DNA from: Citrobacter sp. RHB25-C09
GTDB taxonomy: Bacteria; Pseudomonadota; Gammaproteobacteria; Enterobacterales; Enterobacteriaceae
Length of the DNA stretch: 64,000 nucleotides
Direction of reading: 5' to 3'
Assembly: GCF_013836145.1 (NCBI RefSeq)
Contig: NZ_CP057483.1
Coordinates: 248,001-312,000, forward strand
Positions within the stretch are counted from its first letter, which is position 1. Every line of letters starts with the position of its first letter. The notes under the pieces are model-generated. The model had not been told where the DNA came from. It saw only the letters and a list, made by a program, of their open reading frames with translations, and did no database searches. Position numbers and translations under genes: made by a program. This document shows positions 26,181 through 34,672 of this stretch, piece by piece.

Positions 26181-26846
26181 TTAACTCGTCTGCATTGCCG
26201 GGATATCTGATTTTTCTTCCAGTCTTTTCAGTAACATATTCAACAAAACGCCATACATAGGCAGGAAGAACAGAATACTGATTAACACTTTGAAACAGTA
26301 ATCGACAAGAGCGATTTCCATCCAGTGTTCAGCCATAAACGCATCCGGGCTTCGCCAGAAAGCAATGAAGAAGAAGGCGAGGGTATCGCTGACGTTGCCA
26401 AACAGTGTCGAGGCCGTCGGCGCCAGCCACCAGCGACGGTTCTGCCGCAGGCGGTTAAAGACGTGGACATCCAGAATTTGACCCAGCGCGTAGGCCATAA
26501 AGCTGGCGACGGCGATTCGGGCAACAAACAAATTGAATGTCAGCAATGCCCCGAAACCTTGCCATGATCCCATATAGAAAAGCGCCGAGATGGCATAGGA
26601 GATCACCAGTGAAGGGAGCATGACCGCGAAGATGATCCTGCGGGCCAGCGGCGCGCCAAAAACGCGCACGGTCAGGTCGGTCGCGAGGAAAATAAACGGA
26701 AAGCTGAACGCGCCCCAGGTGGTGTGAAAACCAAAAATGGAGACAGGAAGCTGTACCAGATAGTTGCTGGAGGTAATCACTAACAAATGGAATAGCGATA
26801 GCCAGAACAACGCTTTTAGGCGCTGCGATTGAGAAAACTGCGTCAT
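26181..26846 (-). CDS. yhhQ: Queuosine precursor transporter YhhQ
   Basis: 221 aa, six to seven membrane helices, matching E. coli YhhQ in length and in segments such as NYLVQLPVSIFGFHTTWGAF and GNVSDTLAFF. The family salvages preQ0/preQ1 across the inner membrane for tRNA queuosine synthesis. It is divergent from tusA across a 187-bp gap, and dcrB follows in the same direction. Confidence 0.94.
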   Translation of the reverse strand: MTQFSQSQRLKALFWLSLFHLLVITSSNYLVQLPVSIFGFHTTWGAFSFPFIFLATDLTVRVFGAPLARRIIFAVMLPSLVISYAISALFYMGSWQGFGALLTFNLFVARIAVASFMAYALGQILDVHVFNRLRQNRRWWLAPTASTLFGNVSDTLAFFFIAFWRSPDAFMAEHWMEIALVDYCFKVLISILFFLPMYGVLLNMLLKRLEEKSDIPAMQTS

Positions 26847-27033
26847 ATTGTGACCTTTTTAATTGAAAATTGGGGTGAGGGAACCCAATACACATCTGAA
26901 TAATTTAAAGCCGCCGCATAATACTGCTTTCAAATGATAATGCAATGGCTGTTTTTTACGCAATCGTTAACCTGATTGGCTTACACCCTAACTGGGCGTA
27001 AACTACAGCCGATTTTTGCTGAATGAGACGACG

Positions 27034-27276
27034 ATGAGCAATCTGTTTTCCTCCCCCGACCATACCCTTGATGCCCAGGGATTACGCTGCCCGGAGCCCG
27101 TCATGATGGTGCGTAAAACCGTACGCAACATGCAGACCGGCGAAACGCTGCTGATTGTGGCGGACGATCCGGCGACCACTCGCGACATTCCGGGGTTTTG
27201 CACCTTTATGGAACATGAACTACTCGCCCAGCAAACGGATGCGCTGCCGTACCGCTATTTGATTCGCAAAGGGTAA
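27034..27276 (+). CDS. tusA: Sulfurtransferase TusA
   Basis: 80 aa from ATG 27034. The catalytic Cys19 sits in the GLRCPEPV motif. It accepts sulfur from IscS and passes it to TusBCD for 2-thiouridine in tRNA. One residue shorter than E. coli at the C-terminus (ends RKG). A REP element follows within 12 bp and probably marks the 3' end of the transcript. Confidence 0.96.
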   Translation: MSNLFSSPDHTLDAQGLRCPEPVMMVRKTVRNMQTGETLLIVADDPATTRDIPGFCTFMEHELLAQQTDALPYRYLIRKG

Positions 27277-27287
27277 TCCCGTCCAAA

Positions 27288-27319
27288 TGCCCGATGGCGC
27301 TGCGCTTATCGGGCCTACG
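27288..27319. repeat. REP element after tusA
   Basis: GCCCGATGGCGCTGCGCTTATCGGGC is a single REP palindrome. It marks the border between core sequence and the AT-rich Hcp island. Confidence 0.85.
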
Positions 27320-27395
27320 GTGATATTCATTACTATAAAGATAATCATCACTTATTTTTATATTTAAATATTCACATTGCGTATTTTTTTTGCGA

Positions 27396-27443
27396 TCAGG
27401 ATATCCTGAATAATCTGCGCTAAACTGAAATATTTTATTTCAG
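27396..27443. promoter_or_regulatory. Pair of perfect palindromes upstream of the first hcp effector
   Basis: TCAGGATATCCTGA (27396-27409) is a perfect 14-bp palindrome. CTGAAATA-TTT-TATTTCAG (27425-27443) is a perfect 8-bp inverted repeat. Both lie 90-140 bp before the hcp start at 27536, in AT-rich DNA. They could be operators or RNA hairpins; no regulator can be named. Confidence 0.45.
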
Positions 27444-27535
27444 CTATATACCCGGTGCGTTATAAAGAGTAAACAATAATCCGCTAAGGATTTTTTTAGC
27501 ACAGTTGCATTTCTTCAATAAAAATAAGGAATGAA

Positions 27536-28675
27536 ATGAGTGCCATTGTTTACCTGAAAGTCACAGGGGAACAACAGGGTGCTATTTCTGACAGTTGCGG
27601 GACTGCTGCCTCAGTAGGGAATCGTCGACAAAGCGGACACGAGAACGAAATATTCGCTTTTTCACTCGCTAATAGTATTACTAGTACGGGTAACGGTTCT
27701 CAAAGGCATGGGTTGAGTTTCTGTAAACTGATAGATAAAAGCACACCGCTGTTTTCCAATGCGATTAATAATAACGAACAGTTATACATGGAGTTTTCTT
27801 TCTACCGCATCAATCGATTTGGTAGATGGGAGAAGTATTATTACATTCAGCTACAAGGGGCCTTCACATCCAAAATCCAAAACGTATTCCTGACAGATAA
27901 TTTAGATACGGAAACTATTGTTGTAAATTATGAATATATACTCTGTAAACACCTAATTGCTAATACCGAATTTAGCTATCTGGCACTGCCGGCTAACTAT
28001 AACCGCTTGTTTACGCCAGTCCCAAAAGCAAATGTCAGCAATGGCCTACATACGCTGAATAGCAAATCTGTCGGTAGACTACTTGCTGCTGGAGGGGTTT
28101 ATAACGGGAATATCGCAGGCTTCGAGGAAACAGCGAAAAAACTGGGTGGAGAAGCGCCTGAGGGCTACAACCAGGTGATGGATAATCAGGGGGTATTGAT
28201 TGCCGGTGCTTCATTGATTACCGGAATGACGATGGGGAGGATGAAGTTTCCGCAGCCTGAAAATCTTGAGGTGTATGGAGCGAAAGGTACATTTACATCG
28301 CGACCATTTGATGCAGAGAAAGCCGGTGGGCCTGTCGAGTATTTGACAACTGAAGGGGTTGAGATAACTCATGAAGGCATAGACATTGTCGAAAAACATG
28401 TCTCTCGGTTTGACGCAGATCCCGGGAATGATTTTATGGTAAACAGATTAAGGAAAATTGCGGATGGTGAAATTTCGGCGGAGCAAGTTGATTTAAACTA
28501 CTACACTCACGAATGTAGGGAGTTTCAGCGGTATTGCAATCTTGGTTGGGAAACAGGCCGGCCTGATGATTATGATGAATCATATAGTTTATGGAATAAT
28601 GCCCATACTGCCACTCTTGAAGATTATAGAATTACTGGCGATGACCTTTATCACAAGGATGCTCCAACATGGTAA
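27536..28675 (+). CDS. Hcp with C-terminal toxin-like extension (T6SS effector), orphan
   Basis: 379 aa. Residues 1-160 form an Hcp (type VI secretion tube) domain: MSAIVYLKVTGEQQG, then GNRRQSGH, EIFAFSL and YINRFGRWEKYYY-like strands. Residues 178-211 hold a linker (SVGRLLAAGG through GFEETAKKLGGEAPEGY) shared almost word for word with the second Hcp at 57988-59079. A short hydrophobic stretch (218-232) precedes an unrelated C-terminal domain (about 240-379) with YTHE (323-326) and WNNAHTATLEDY (353-364). Hcps with extended toxin domains are established antibacterial effectors; this domain's activity I cannot name. Low GC versus neighbours, and no other T6SS gene is in the window. Ribosome site AAGGA, six bases before ATG. 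Confidence 0.85.
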   Translation: MSAIVYLKVTGEQQGAISDSCGTAASVGNRRQSGHENEIFAFSLANSITSTGNGSQRHGLSFCKLIDKSTPLFSNAINNNEQLYMEFSFYRINRFGRWEKYYYIQLQGAFTSKIQNVFLTDNLDTETIVVNYEYILCKHLIANTEFSYLALPANYNRLFTPVPKANVSNGLHTLNSKSVGRLLAAGGVYNGNIAGFEETAKKLGGEAPEGYNQVMDNQGVLIAGASLITGMTMGRMKFPQPENLEVYGAKGTFTSRPFDAEKAGGPVEYLTTEGVEITHEGIDIVEKHVSRFDADPGNDFMVNRLRKIADGEISAEQVDLNYYTHECREFQRYCNLGWETGRPDDYDESYSLWNNAHTATLEDYRITGDDLYHKDAPTW

Positions 28676-28929
28676 ATGAAACCGAGTACAATATCCTTAA
28701 GCTGTTAGCTTCCAGGGATGACGTTAAATGGAATTGGTATACCCTTGATCGTGCTATGAGCATGAGGAAAATGGATGGAGTTGGCAATGTCGCCAGACTG
28801 GTGAAAAATCTGGAAGAGCACGGTTTGGTAGATTTCATTCCGTCTACTGTTTCCTCGATGCCATGTTATCGTGTTTCCGAAAAAGGTTTAAAATTAGTCG
28901 AAAGTTTGAATTCTGATGAAAAGCCGTAA
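28669..28929 (+). CDS. Probable cognate immunity protein of the first Hcp effector
   Basis: 86 aa, starting seven bases before the end of the hcp gene, the usual toxin-immunity overlap. It is a small helical protein with WNWYTLDRAM near residue 22 and a central LVKNLEEHGLVDF helix-strand followed by YRVSEKG, which looks like a winged-helix layout. It has no signal peptide, so it should neutralise a cytoplasmic toxin. A broken paralogue lies 137 bp downstream. The immunity role is inferred from position; a small regulator is the alternative. Confidence 0.65.
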   Translation: MVNETEYNILKLLASRDDVKWNWYTLDRAMSMRKMDGVGNVARLVKNLEEHGLVDFIPSTVSSMPCYRVSEKGLKLVESLNSDEKP

Positions 28930-29066
28930 ATTCCTGTACCAGGAAAGGTAATCGATTTGCAAGCCTTTATACTATCGTCGCAGATTGGGAATCTGATTGA
29001 GTAAAAACAGAGATTCATGATGCGAAGAATAACCCCGAGAGCATTTTATATAGGGTGATAAAACTT

Positions 29067-29315
29067 ATGGAAAAGAGTTTTATTGACGTTCTAAAGGTTA
29101 TGGCACTGAAAGACGGCGATTGGAATTGGTATGTATTGGATAGGGTGCTTTCGACCCGGAATATACCCGGATTCGGTTATGTTCCAACTGTCGTGAACCG
29201 TTTAGTAGAAGAAGGGTTTGTTGATGTAATAAATGCTCATGAAACGTCTCGACAGACCTTTATTGTATAAGAAACTGGCCGGGAATTCCTTAAAACTCAT
29301 AATGTTGAGGAATAG
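29067..29315 (+). pseudogene. Second immunity-like paralogue, interrupted by one in-frame stop
   Basis: From ATG 29067 the protein aligns with the 86-aa gene at 28669 (WNWYVLDRVLSTRN against WNWYTLDRAMSMRK). The frame is stopped by TAA at 29268-29270, but the same frame continues ETGREFLKTHNVEE to TAG at 29313-29315, matching SEKGLKLVESLNSDEK. The stop sits exactly where the intact copy has Ser, so a TCA-to-TAA change explains it. A GTG at 29055 is an alternative start. The truncated 67-residue product could still be made. Confidence 0.7.
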
Positions 29316-29321
29316 AAGTTC

Positions 29322-29368
29322 GTGATGTTTACATAACGGATAACGTAACGGGATCCTGTAAACATCAC
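29322..29368. repeat. Perfect 12-bp inverted repeat with 23-base loop at the island's right edge
   Basis: GTGATGTTTACA (29322-29333) and TGTAAACATCAC (29357-29368) are exact reverse complements. No T run follows, so it is not a standard terminator. It lies between the immunity pseudogene and the TRAP operon. Confidence 0.7.
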
Positions 29369-29393
29369 AAATCCAAACCATCGTTTCAAAATT

Positions 29394-29407
29394 TCACAAT
29401 TTTGTGA
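29394..29407. promoter_or_regulatory. Palindrome upstream of the TRAP operon
   Basis: TCACAA-TT-TTGTGA is a perfect 6+6 inverted repeat 101 bp before the dctP-like start. The half-site order is the reverse of a CRP site, so another regulator (for example a GntR-type) is more likely. A candidate only. Confidence 0.4.
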
Positions 29408-29507
29408 GGCGCTTCACCTCCGCTTTTCAGGGCGTGGTCTAGTTTTTTTAGGTATCAAAACTAAAACACTGTTTTAACACTTACATCACTACCCTGGAGT
29501 TGACTCG

Positions 29508-30479
29508 ATGAAAACGACCCTCAAGCCGTTACTGGCTGCTTTGTGTCTGTCTGCTTTTACCTGCTCCGTTTTTGCGCAAGTCATTAAAGCCGCTGACGTC
29601 CATCCTGAAGGTTATCCGAACGTGGTTGCTGTTCAGCATATGGGCGAGAAATTAAAACAACAGACCAATGATGAGCTGGAAATTAAAGTCTTTCCCGGCG
29701 GCGTTCTGGGGGATGAAAAACAGATGATCGAGCAGGCGCAGATGGGGGCCATCGACATGATCCGCGTCTCCATGGCGCCGGTCGCCGCCATCCTGCCGGA
29801 CATTGAAGTCTTTACCTTGCCCTATGTCTTTCGCGATGAAGACCATATGCACAAAGTAATCGATGGGGATATTGGTAAAAGCATTGGCGACAAGCTGACG
29901 GCTAACCCCAAGTCCCGTCTGGTCTTTTTAGGCTGGATGGATTCCGGCACGCGTAATTTGATTACCAAAAATCCGGTGGTGAAGCCGGAAGATTTAAAAA
30001 GCATGAAAATACGCGTTCAGGGTAGCCCAGTGGCGCTGGCAACGCTGAAAGACATGGGGGCGAATTCGGTGGCGATGGGCGTGAGTGAAGTTTACAGCGG
30101 CATGCAAACCGGTGTAATCGATGGTGCCGAGAACAACCCGCCGACCTTTGTCGCCCACAATTACATGCCGGTTGCCAAAAACTACACCCTCAGCGGCCAT
30201 TTTATCACCCCGGAAATGCTGCTCTATTCCAAAGTGAAGTGGGACAAACTGACCCCCGACCAGCAGCAAAAAATCCTGACCCTTGCCCGCGAAGCGCAGT
30301 TTGAGCAGCGTAAGTTGTGGGATGCTTACAACCAGGAAGCGCTGGCGAAAATGAAGGCGGGTGGCGTTCAGTTTCATGACATCGACAAGGCGGTTTTTGT
30401 AAAAGCCACTGAGCCGGTACGTGCGCAATACGGCGAAAAACATCAGGATCTGATGAAAGCCATCGCTGACGTCAAGTAA
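29508..30479 (+). CDS. TRAP transporter periplasmic solute-binding protein (DctP family)
   Basis: 323 aa with a signal peptide ending SVFA-QV near residue 23. DctP-family features: GGVLGDEKQMIEQ, the ligand-carboxylate Arg in MKIRVQGSP near residue 168, and SEVYSGMQTGVIDGAENNP. Such proteins bind organic acids (C4-dicarboxylates, sugar acids, keto acids); the ligand here is not identifiable. It is the first gene of a three-gene TRAP operon that has no catabolic gene beside it. A strong ribosome site, CTGGAG, precedes ATG. Confidence 0.93.
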   Translation: MKTTLKPLLAALCLSAFTCSVFAQVIKAADVHPEGYPNVVAVQHMGEKLKQQTNDELEIKVFPGGVLGDEKQMIEQAQMGAIDMIRVSMAPVAAILPDIEVFTLPYVFRDEDHMHKVIDGDIGKSIGDKLTANPKSRLVFLGWMDSGTRNLITKNPVVKPEDLKSMKIRVQGSPVALATLKDMGANSVAMGVSEVYSGMQTGVIDGAENNPPTFVAHNYMPVAKNYTLSGHFITPEMLLYSKVKWDKLTPDQQQKILTLAREAQFEQRKLWDAYNQEALAKMKAGGVQFHDIDKAVFVKATEPVRAQYGEKHQDLMKAIADVK

Positions 30480-30502
30480 CCCAACCCCGTTGCGGAGGAC
30501 GT

Positions 30503-31012
30503 ATGTCCGAACTCTACTTAAAGTGGATGGATCGCCTGTACCTGTTGGCGATGGCCGTGGCGGGAATATCGCTGTTAGTGATGACCATTGTCATCCCCAT
30601 CGGCATCTTTTCGCGCTATGTGCTGAACCGGGGGGAGTCCTGGCCGGAACCTATCGCCATTATCTGTATGGTGACATTCACCTTTATCGGCGCGGCGGTA
30701 GGCTACCGCGCGGGATCGCATATTGCGGTGAACATGCTGACCGACCGTTTGCCTGCCATGCTGAAAACGCTCTGCGCGAGGCTGGTTGATCTGCTGATGA
30801 TGCTGATTTCCCTGATCATGTTCTGGTACAGCTATTTGCTGTGCATCGAACTGTGGGAACAGCCGGTGGCAGAGTTTCCGCTCCTGACCTCAGGTGAAAG
30901 TTATCTACCGTTGCCAATTGGGTCGGCGATCCTAATCCTGTTTGTTCTTGAGCGCCTTCTGTTTGGCTCTCAGGAAAATCGCCCGGTCGTGACGATCGGC
31001 AACCATAGTTAA
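30503..31012 (+). CDS. TRAP transporter small permease (DctQ family)
   Basis: 169 aa, four membrane helices (about residues 12-35, 48-68, 88-112, 130-152), with the DctQ motif RAGSHIAVNML after helix 2. Forms the membrane complex with DctM. Starts 23 bp after dctP; dctM follows after 10 bp. Confidence 0.92.
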   Translation: MSELYLKWMDRLYLLAMAVAGISLLVMTIVIPIGIFSRYVLNRGESWPEPIAIICMVTFTFIGAAVGYRAGSHIAVNMLTDRLPAMLKTLCARLVDLLMMLISLIMFWYSYLLCIELWEQPVAEFPLLTSGESYLPLPIGSAILILFVLERLLFGSQENRPVVTIGNHS

Positions 31013-31022
31013 GGGGTGAACA

Positions 31023-32309
31023 ATGGACGCATTTGTTTTGTTATTCACCCTCGCCATCCTGCTGGCGCTGGGGATGCCGGTCGCCTTTGCCGTCGGCTTA
31101 AGTGCCGTAGCGGGGGCGTTATGGATCGATCTGCCGCTGGAAGCTCTGATGATCCAGATAACGAGCGGGGTGAATAAATTTACTCTGTTGGCGATCCCGT
31201 TCTTCATTCTCGCGGGGGCGATTATGGCCGAAGGGGGGATTGCCCGACGACTGGTCAACTTCGCCTATCTGTTTGTCGGTTTTATTCGCGGCGGGCTGTC
31301 GCTGGTGAATATCGTCGCCTCGACCTTCTTTGGTGCGATTTCGGGGTCGTCGGTGGCGGATACCGCGTCCATCGGCAGCGTGATGATCCCGGAAATGGAG
31401 AAGAAGGGCTATCCGCGCGAGTACGCAGCGGCGGTCACCGCCAGCGGGTCGGTGCAGGCGATTTTAATCCCACCGAGCCATAACTCGGTAATCTACTCGC
31501 TGGCGGCGGGCGGCACGGTCTCTATTGCCACGCTGTTTATTGCGGGCGTGCTGCCGGGGCTGCTGCTTGGTCTGTGCCTGATGGTGCTTTGCCTGTGCTT
31601 TGCCCATAAGCGCGGCTATCCGAAAGGTGAGCGCATCCCATTCAAACAGGCGATCAAAATTTTCATTGATGCGCTGTGGGGATTGATGACGGTGGTGATT
31701 ATTCTCGGCGGTATTTTGTCGGGAATTTTTACCGCGACGGAATCGGCGGCGGTGGCCTGCCTGTGGGCGTTCTTCGTTACCATGTTTATCTATCGCGACT
31801 ACAAATGGAACGAACTGCCAAAGCTGATGTGCCGGACGGTGAAAACGGTCACTATCGTGATGATATTAATTGGCTTTGCGGCGGCGTTCGGCGCGGTGAT
31901 GACCTACATGCAGCTACCGATGCGCATCACCGAGTTCTTCACGTCGCTGTCTGATAATAAGTACGTCATCCTGATGTATCTCAATATCATGCTGCTGCTG
32001 ATTGGCACGTTGATGGACATGGCACCGATCATCCTGATCCTGACGCCGGTGCTCTTACCGGTGACCAATTCACTGGGGATCGATCCGGTGCATTTCGGCA
32101 TGATCATGATGGTGAATCTTGGGATCGGGCTGATAACGCCGCCGGTAGGTTCAGTGCTGTTTGTCGCCAGTGCGGTGAGTAAGCAGAAGATCGAGAGTGT
32201 GGTGCGGGCGATGCTGCCGTTTTACGGCCTGTTGCTGGTGGTATTGGCGATGGTCACCTATATTCCGGCAATCTCACTGTGGCTGCCGGGAATATTAGGG
32301 ATGCAGTAA
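31023..32309 (+). CDS. TRAP transporter large permease (DctM family)
   Basis: 428 aa, about 12 membrane helices. Family motifs include FFGAISGSSVADTASIGSVMIPEM and ASGSVQAILIPPSHNSVIY in the first half, and MDMAPIILILTPVLLP and IGLITPPVGSVLFV in the second. It is the Na+-coupled channel subunit. Last gene of the operon; a BIME follows six bases after the stop. Confidence 0.94.
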   Translation: MDAFVLLFTLAILLALGMPVAFAVGLSAVAGALWIDLPLEALMIQITSGVNKFTLLAIPFFILAGAIMAEGGIARRLVNFAYLFVGFIRGGLSLVNIVASTFFGAISGSSVADTASIGSVMIPEMEKKGYPREYAAAVTASGSVQAILIPPSHNSVIYSLAAGGTVSIATLFIAGVLPGLLLGLCLMVLCLCFAHKRGYPKGERIPFKQAIKIFIDALWGLMTVVIILGGILSGIFTATESAAVACLWAFFVTMFIYRDYKWNELPKLMCRTVKTVTIVMILIGFAAAFGAVMTYMQLPMRITEFFTSLSDNKYVILMYLNIMLLLIGTLMDMAPIILILTPVLLPVTNSLGIDPVHFGMIMMVNLGIGLITPPVGSVLFVASAVSKQKIESVVRAMLPFYGLLLVVLAMVTYIPAISLWLPGILGMQ

Positions 32310-32314
32310 ACAGA

Positions 32315-32397
32315 ATGCCGAATGGCGCTGCGCTTCTCCGGCCTACAATTCGTGCTCCATGTAGGTCGGATAAGGCGTAAGCCACCATCCGGCAATA
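32315..32397. repeat. BIME between dctM and zntA
   Basis: Two facing REP units, ATGCCGAATGGCGCTGCGCTT and GTCGGATAAGGCGTAAGCC, separated by a short linker, between convergent gene ends. Confidence 0.85.
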
Positions 32398-34596
32398 TTA
32401 CCGACGCCGCAGTAGCCGCAGCGCGTTCGCCGTGACCAGCACCGTGGCCCCGGTATCCGCCAGTACCGCCAGCCATAGCCCGGTCATGCCGAGCAGTGTG
32501 GTGACGAGGAAAATCCCCTTCAGTCCCAGCGCAATGGCGATATTCTGGCGGATGTTTGCGTGAGTTGCCCGCGCCAGACGGATCATATCGACCAGCCCGC
32601 TCAGACGGTTATGCGTCAATGCGGCGTCCGCTGTTTCCAGCGCCACATCGGTACCGCTGCCCATGGCGATACCGATGGCGGCGGCCTTCATCGCAGGCGC
32701 ATCGTTAATGCCATCACCCACCATTGCCAGAGGTGATTGCTGATTCAGCGCAGTCACCGCCTGTACTTTATCTTCTGGCAGCAATCCCGCCCTGAATTCC
32801 AGCCCCAGCTCACCGGCAATAGCGGCTGCCGCGCGTGGGTTATCGCCGGTCAGGATCACGCCCGTCACGCCCAGTGCGCCGAGTTCAGCGATAGCTGTAC
32901 GGGCATCATCGCGAAGGGTATCCTGCAACGCAATCACTCCAAGCACTGCCTCATTCCGTCGTACCAACACAACCGTCTGTCCGGCATCTTCAAGCTGGTC
33001 AATTTGCCCGGTAAATTCCTCTGCAGGCTGTTTCCCGGCGGCGCAAATCAGAACGCGTTCGCCGTTGACCTGAGCCTCAATGCCTGAGCCGACCAGCGCG
33101 CGTTGCGCCTCAGCGGCAGGGATTGTCAGCCCTTTGTTTTGTGCTTCGCGCACGATCGCCTGCGCCAGCGGGTGGGTTGCCCCTTGTTCGACGGCCGCTG
33201 CCAGCGTCAGCAGTTCAGACCCGCTCACCCCCGTTGCAGGGTGAATCGCGGTCACGCGCGGTTTACCGACGGTCAGCGTCCCGGTTTTATCAAAGGCAAC
33301 CTGGGTAATGCTCCCCAACTGCTCCAGCGCTGCGCCGCCTTTGATTAACGCCCCGCGACGTGCCGCAGCAGCCAGCCCGGAGGTAATGGCCGCGGGGGTA
33401 GAGATCACCAGTGCGCACGGGCAGCCAATCAGCAGCAGCGTCAGGCCTTTATAAATCCACTCCTGCCAGGACGCGGCGAACAGCAGCGGCGGTACCAGCG
33501 TCACCAGCAGTGCTACCGCCATAATCGCTGGCGTATAGATACGGCTGAATCGGTCGATAAAACGCTCGATAGGGGCGCGGCGCTCTTCGGCCTCTTCGAT
33601 TAGCTTCAGAATGCGGTCAATGGCACTGGCGCCCGGTTCGGACAGGACTTCCAGTGTGACGAGACGGTCAACGCTGGTGGCGCCTGCCGGTACCTTTTCA
33701 CCCGTGGCGCGCTCTACCGGGATAGATTCGCCCGTGAGCGCACTCTCATCAAAGCTGGCAAAACCCGAAATCAGTTTGCCGTCCGCGGGAAGACGTCCAC
33801 CTGCGGCGACTTCAATGGTGTCGCCCGGTTGCAGAGCGCTGATGGCGACTTCTTCGCGTGTGCCATTGCGCAGGCGGGTTGCGGTTTCCGGCTTCAGCGC
33901 CATCAGCGTGCTGACCCCCTGGCGGGCACGGCTAGCAGCCCATCCCTCCAGACGTTCACCAATAAGGAATAACAGCAGCACCATCGCCGCTTCGGCGGTC
34001 GCACCGATAAACAGTGCCCCAATCGCTGCCACGCTCATTAGCGTTTCAATGGCAAACCAGCTACCGGTTTTAATCAGGCGCAGTGCCTGGCGGGCAATGG
34101 GGTACAGACCGACCAGCGTGGTGGCGATAAACGCCAACTGGCCGAAGGGATGGTTGAACTGCTCCAGCCCCCAACTGAGGGCCATCATGACGATCAGCGT
34201 CATCAGCGGCAGATTTTCTTTGAGTCGCGATTCGGGGGCTTCGTTTTTGGTTTGCTCATCGCGCAGGGTATAACCGGCTTTTTGCACGGCGCTTTCGATC
34301 TGCATTCGCAGATCGCCATTGCTATCGACAACCAGCTTCTCGGTAGCAAAAAGCACCTGCACCTGATTAACGCCGCTGACCTGGCGAACCGCATTTTCGA
34401 CTTTCCGCGCGCAGGCGGCGCAGTCCATACCGGCCACTTTCCAGCTATAGCGCGTGCCTTTTACCGTCCCGGACTCGGTTTCTGGCGCTGCACATGCGCC
34501 GTCACAGCAGCAATCATCGGCTTTCTTCACAACAGGCGCGGGCTTAAAGGATGAAAATTGTGGGGCTTTTTTGCCATCGTTTGCAGGCGTCGACAT
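32398..34596 (-). CDS. zntA: Zn2+/Cd2+/Pb2+-exporting P-type ATPase ZntA
   Basis: 732 aa, equal to E. coli ZntA. N-terminal CCCDGAC (metal-rich) and HMA motif GMDCAAC near residue 58; membrane CPC motif (GCPCALVIS), phosphorylation DKTGT near 436, and GDGINDAPA hinge. It pumps soft divalent metals out of the cytoplasm. Controlled by ZntR, whose operator lies directly upstream. Confidence 0.98.
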   Translation of the reverse strand: MSTPANDGKKAPQFSSFKPAPVVKKADDCCCDGACAAPETESGTVKGTRYSWKVAGMDCAACARKVENAVRQVSGVNQVQVLFATEKLVVDSNGDLRMQIESAVQKAGYTLRDEQTKNEAPESRLKENLPLMTLIVMMALSWGLEQFNHPFGQLAFIATTLVGLYPIARQALRLIKTGSWFAIETLMSVAAIGALFIGATAEAAMVLLLFLIGERLEGWAASRARQGVSTLMALKPETATRLRNGTREEVAISALQPGDTIEVAAGGRLPADGKLISGFASFDESALTGESIPVERATGEKVPAGATSVDRLVTLEVLSEPGASAIDRILKLIEEAEERRAPIERFIDRFSRIYTPAIMAVALLVTLVPPLLFAASWQEWIYKGLTLLLIGCPCALVISTPAAITSGLAAAARRGALIKGGAALEQLGSITQVAFDKTGTLTVGKPRVTAIHPATGVSGSELLTLAAAVEQGATHPLAQAIVREAQNKGLTIPAAEAQRALVGSGIEAQVNGERVLICAAGKQPAEEFTGQIDQLEDAGQTVVLVRRNEAVLGVIALQDTLRDDARTAIAELGALGVTGVILTGDNPRAAAAIAGELGLEFRAGLLPEDKVQAVTALNQQSPLAMVGDGINDAPAMKAAAIGIAMGSGTDVALETADAALTHNRLSGLVDMIRLARATHANIRQNIAIALGLKGIFLVTTLLGMTGLWLAVLADTGATVLVTANALRLLRRR

Positions 34597-34634
34597 GGCA
34601 TCCTCCGGTTGATGAAAATTTTCTCATTAACCGA

Positions 34635-34666
34635 AGGATACACTCTGGAGTCGACTCCAGAGTCAA
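34635..34666 (-). promoter_or_regulatory. zntA promoter with ZntR operator
   Basis: The perfect 22-bp palindrome ACTCTGGAGTC/GACTCCAGAGT (34642-34663) lies between -35 TTGACT (34666-34661) and -10 TATCCT (34640-34635). The spacer is 20 bp, the overlong distance typical of MerR-family activation by DNA untwisting. Confidence 0.95.
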
Positions 34667-34672
34667 GCGCTA

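Noticed and set aside
27288..29507. Direct repeats bordering the first Hcp island
   Set aside because: The left edge has a REP but no matching sequence was found near the right edge, unlike the second island.
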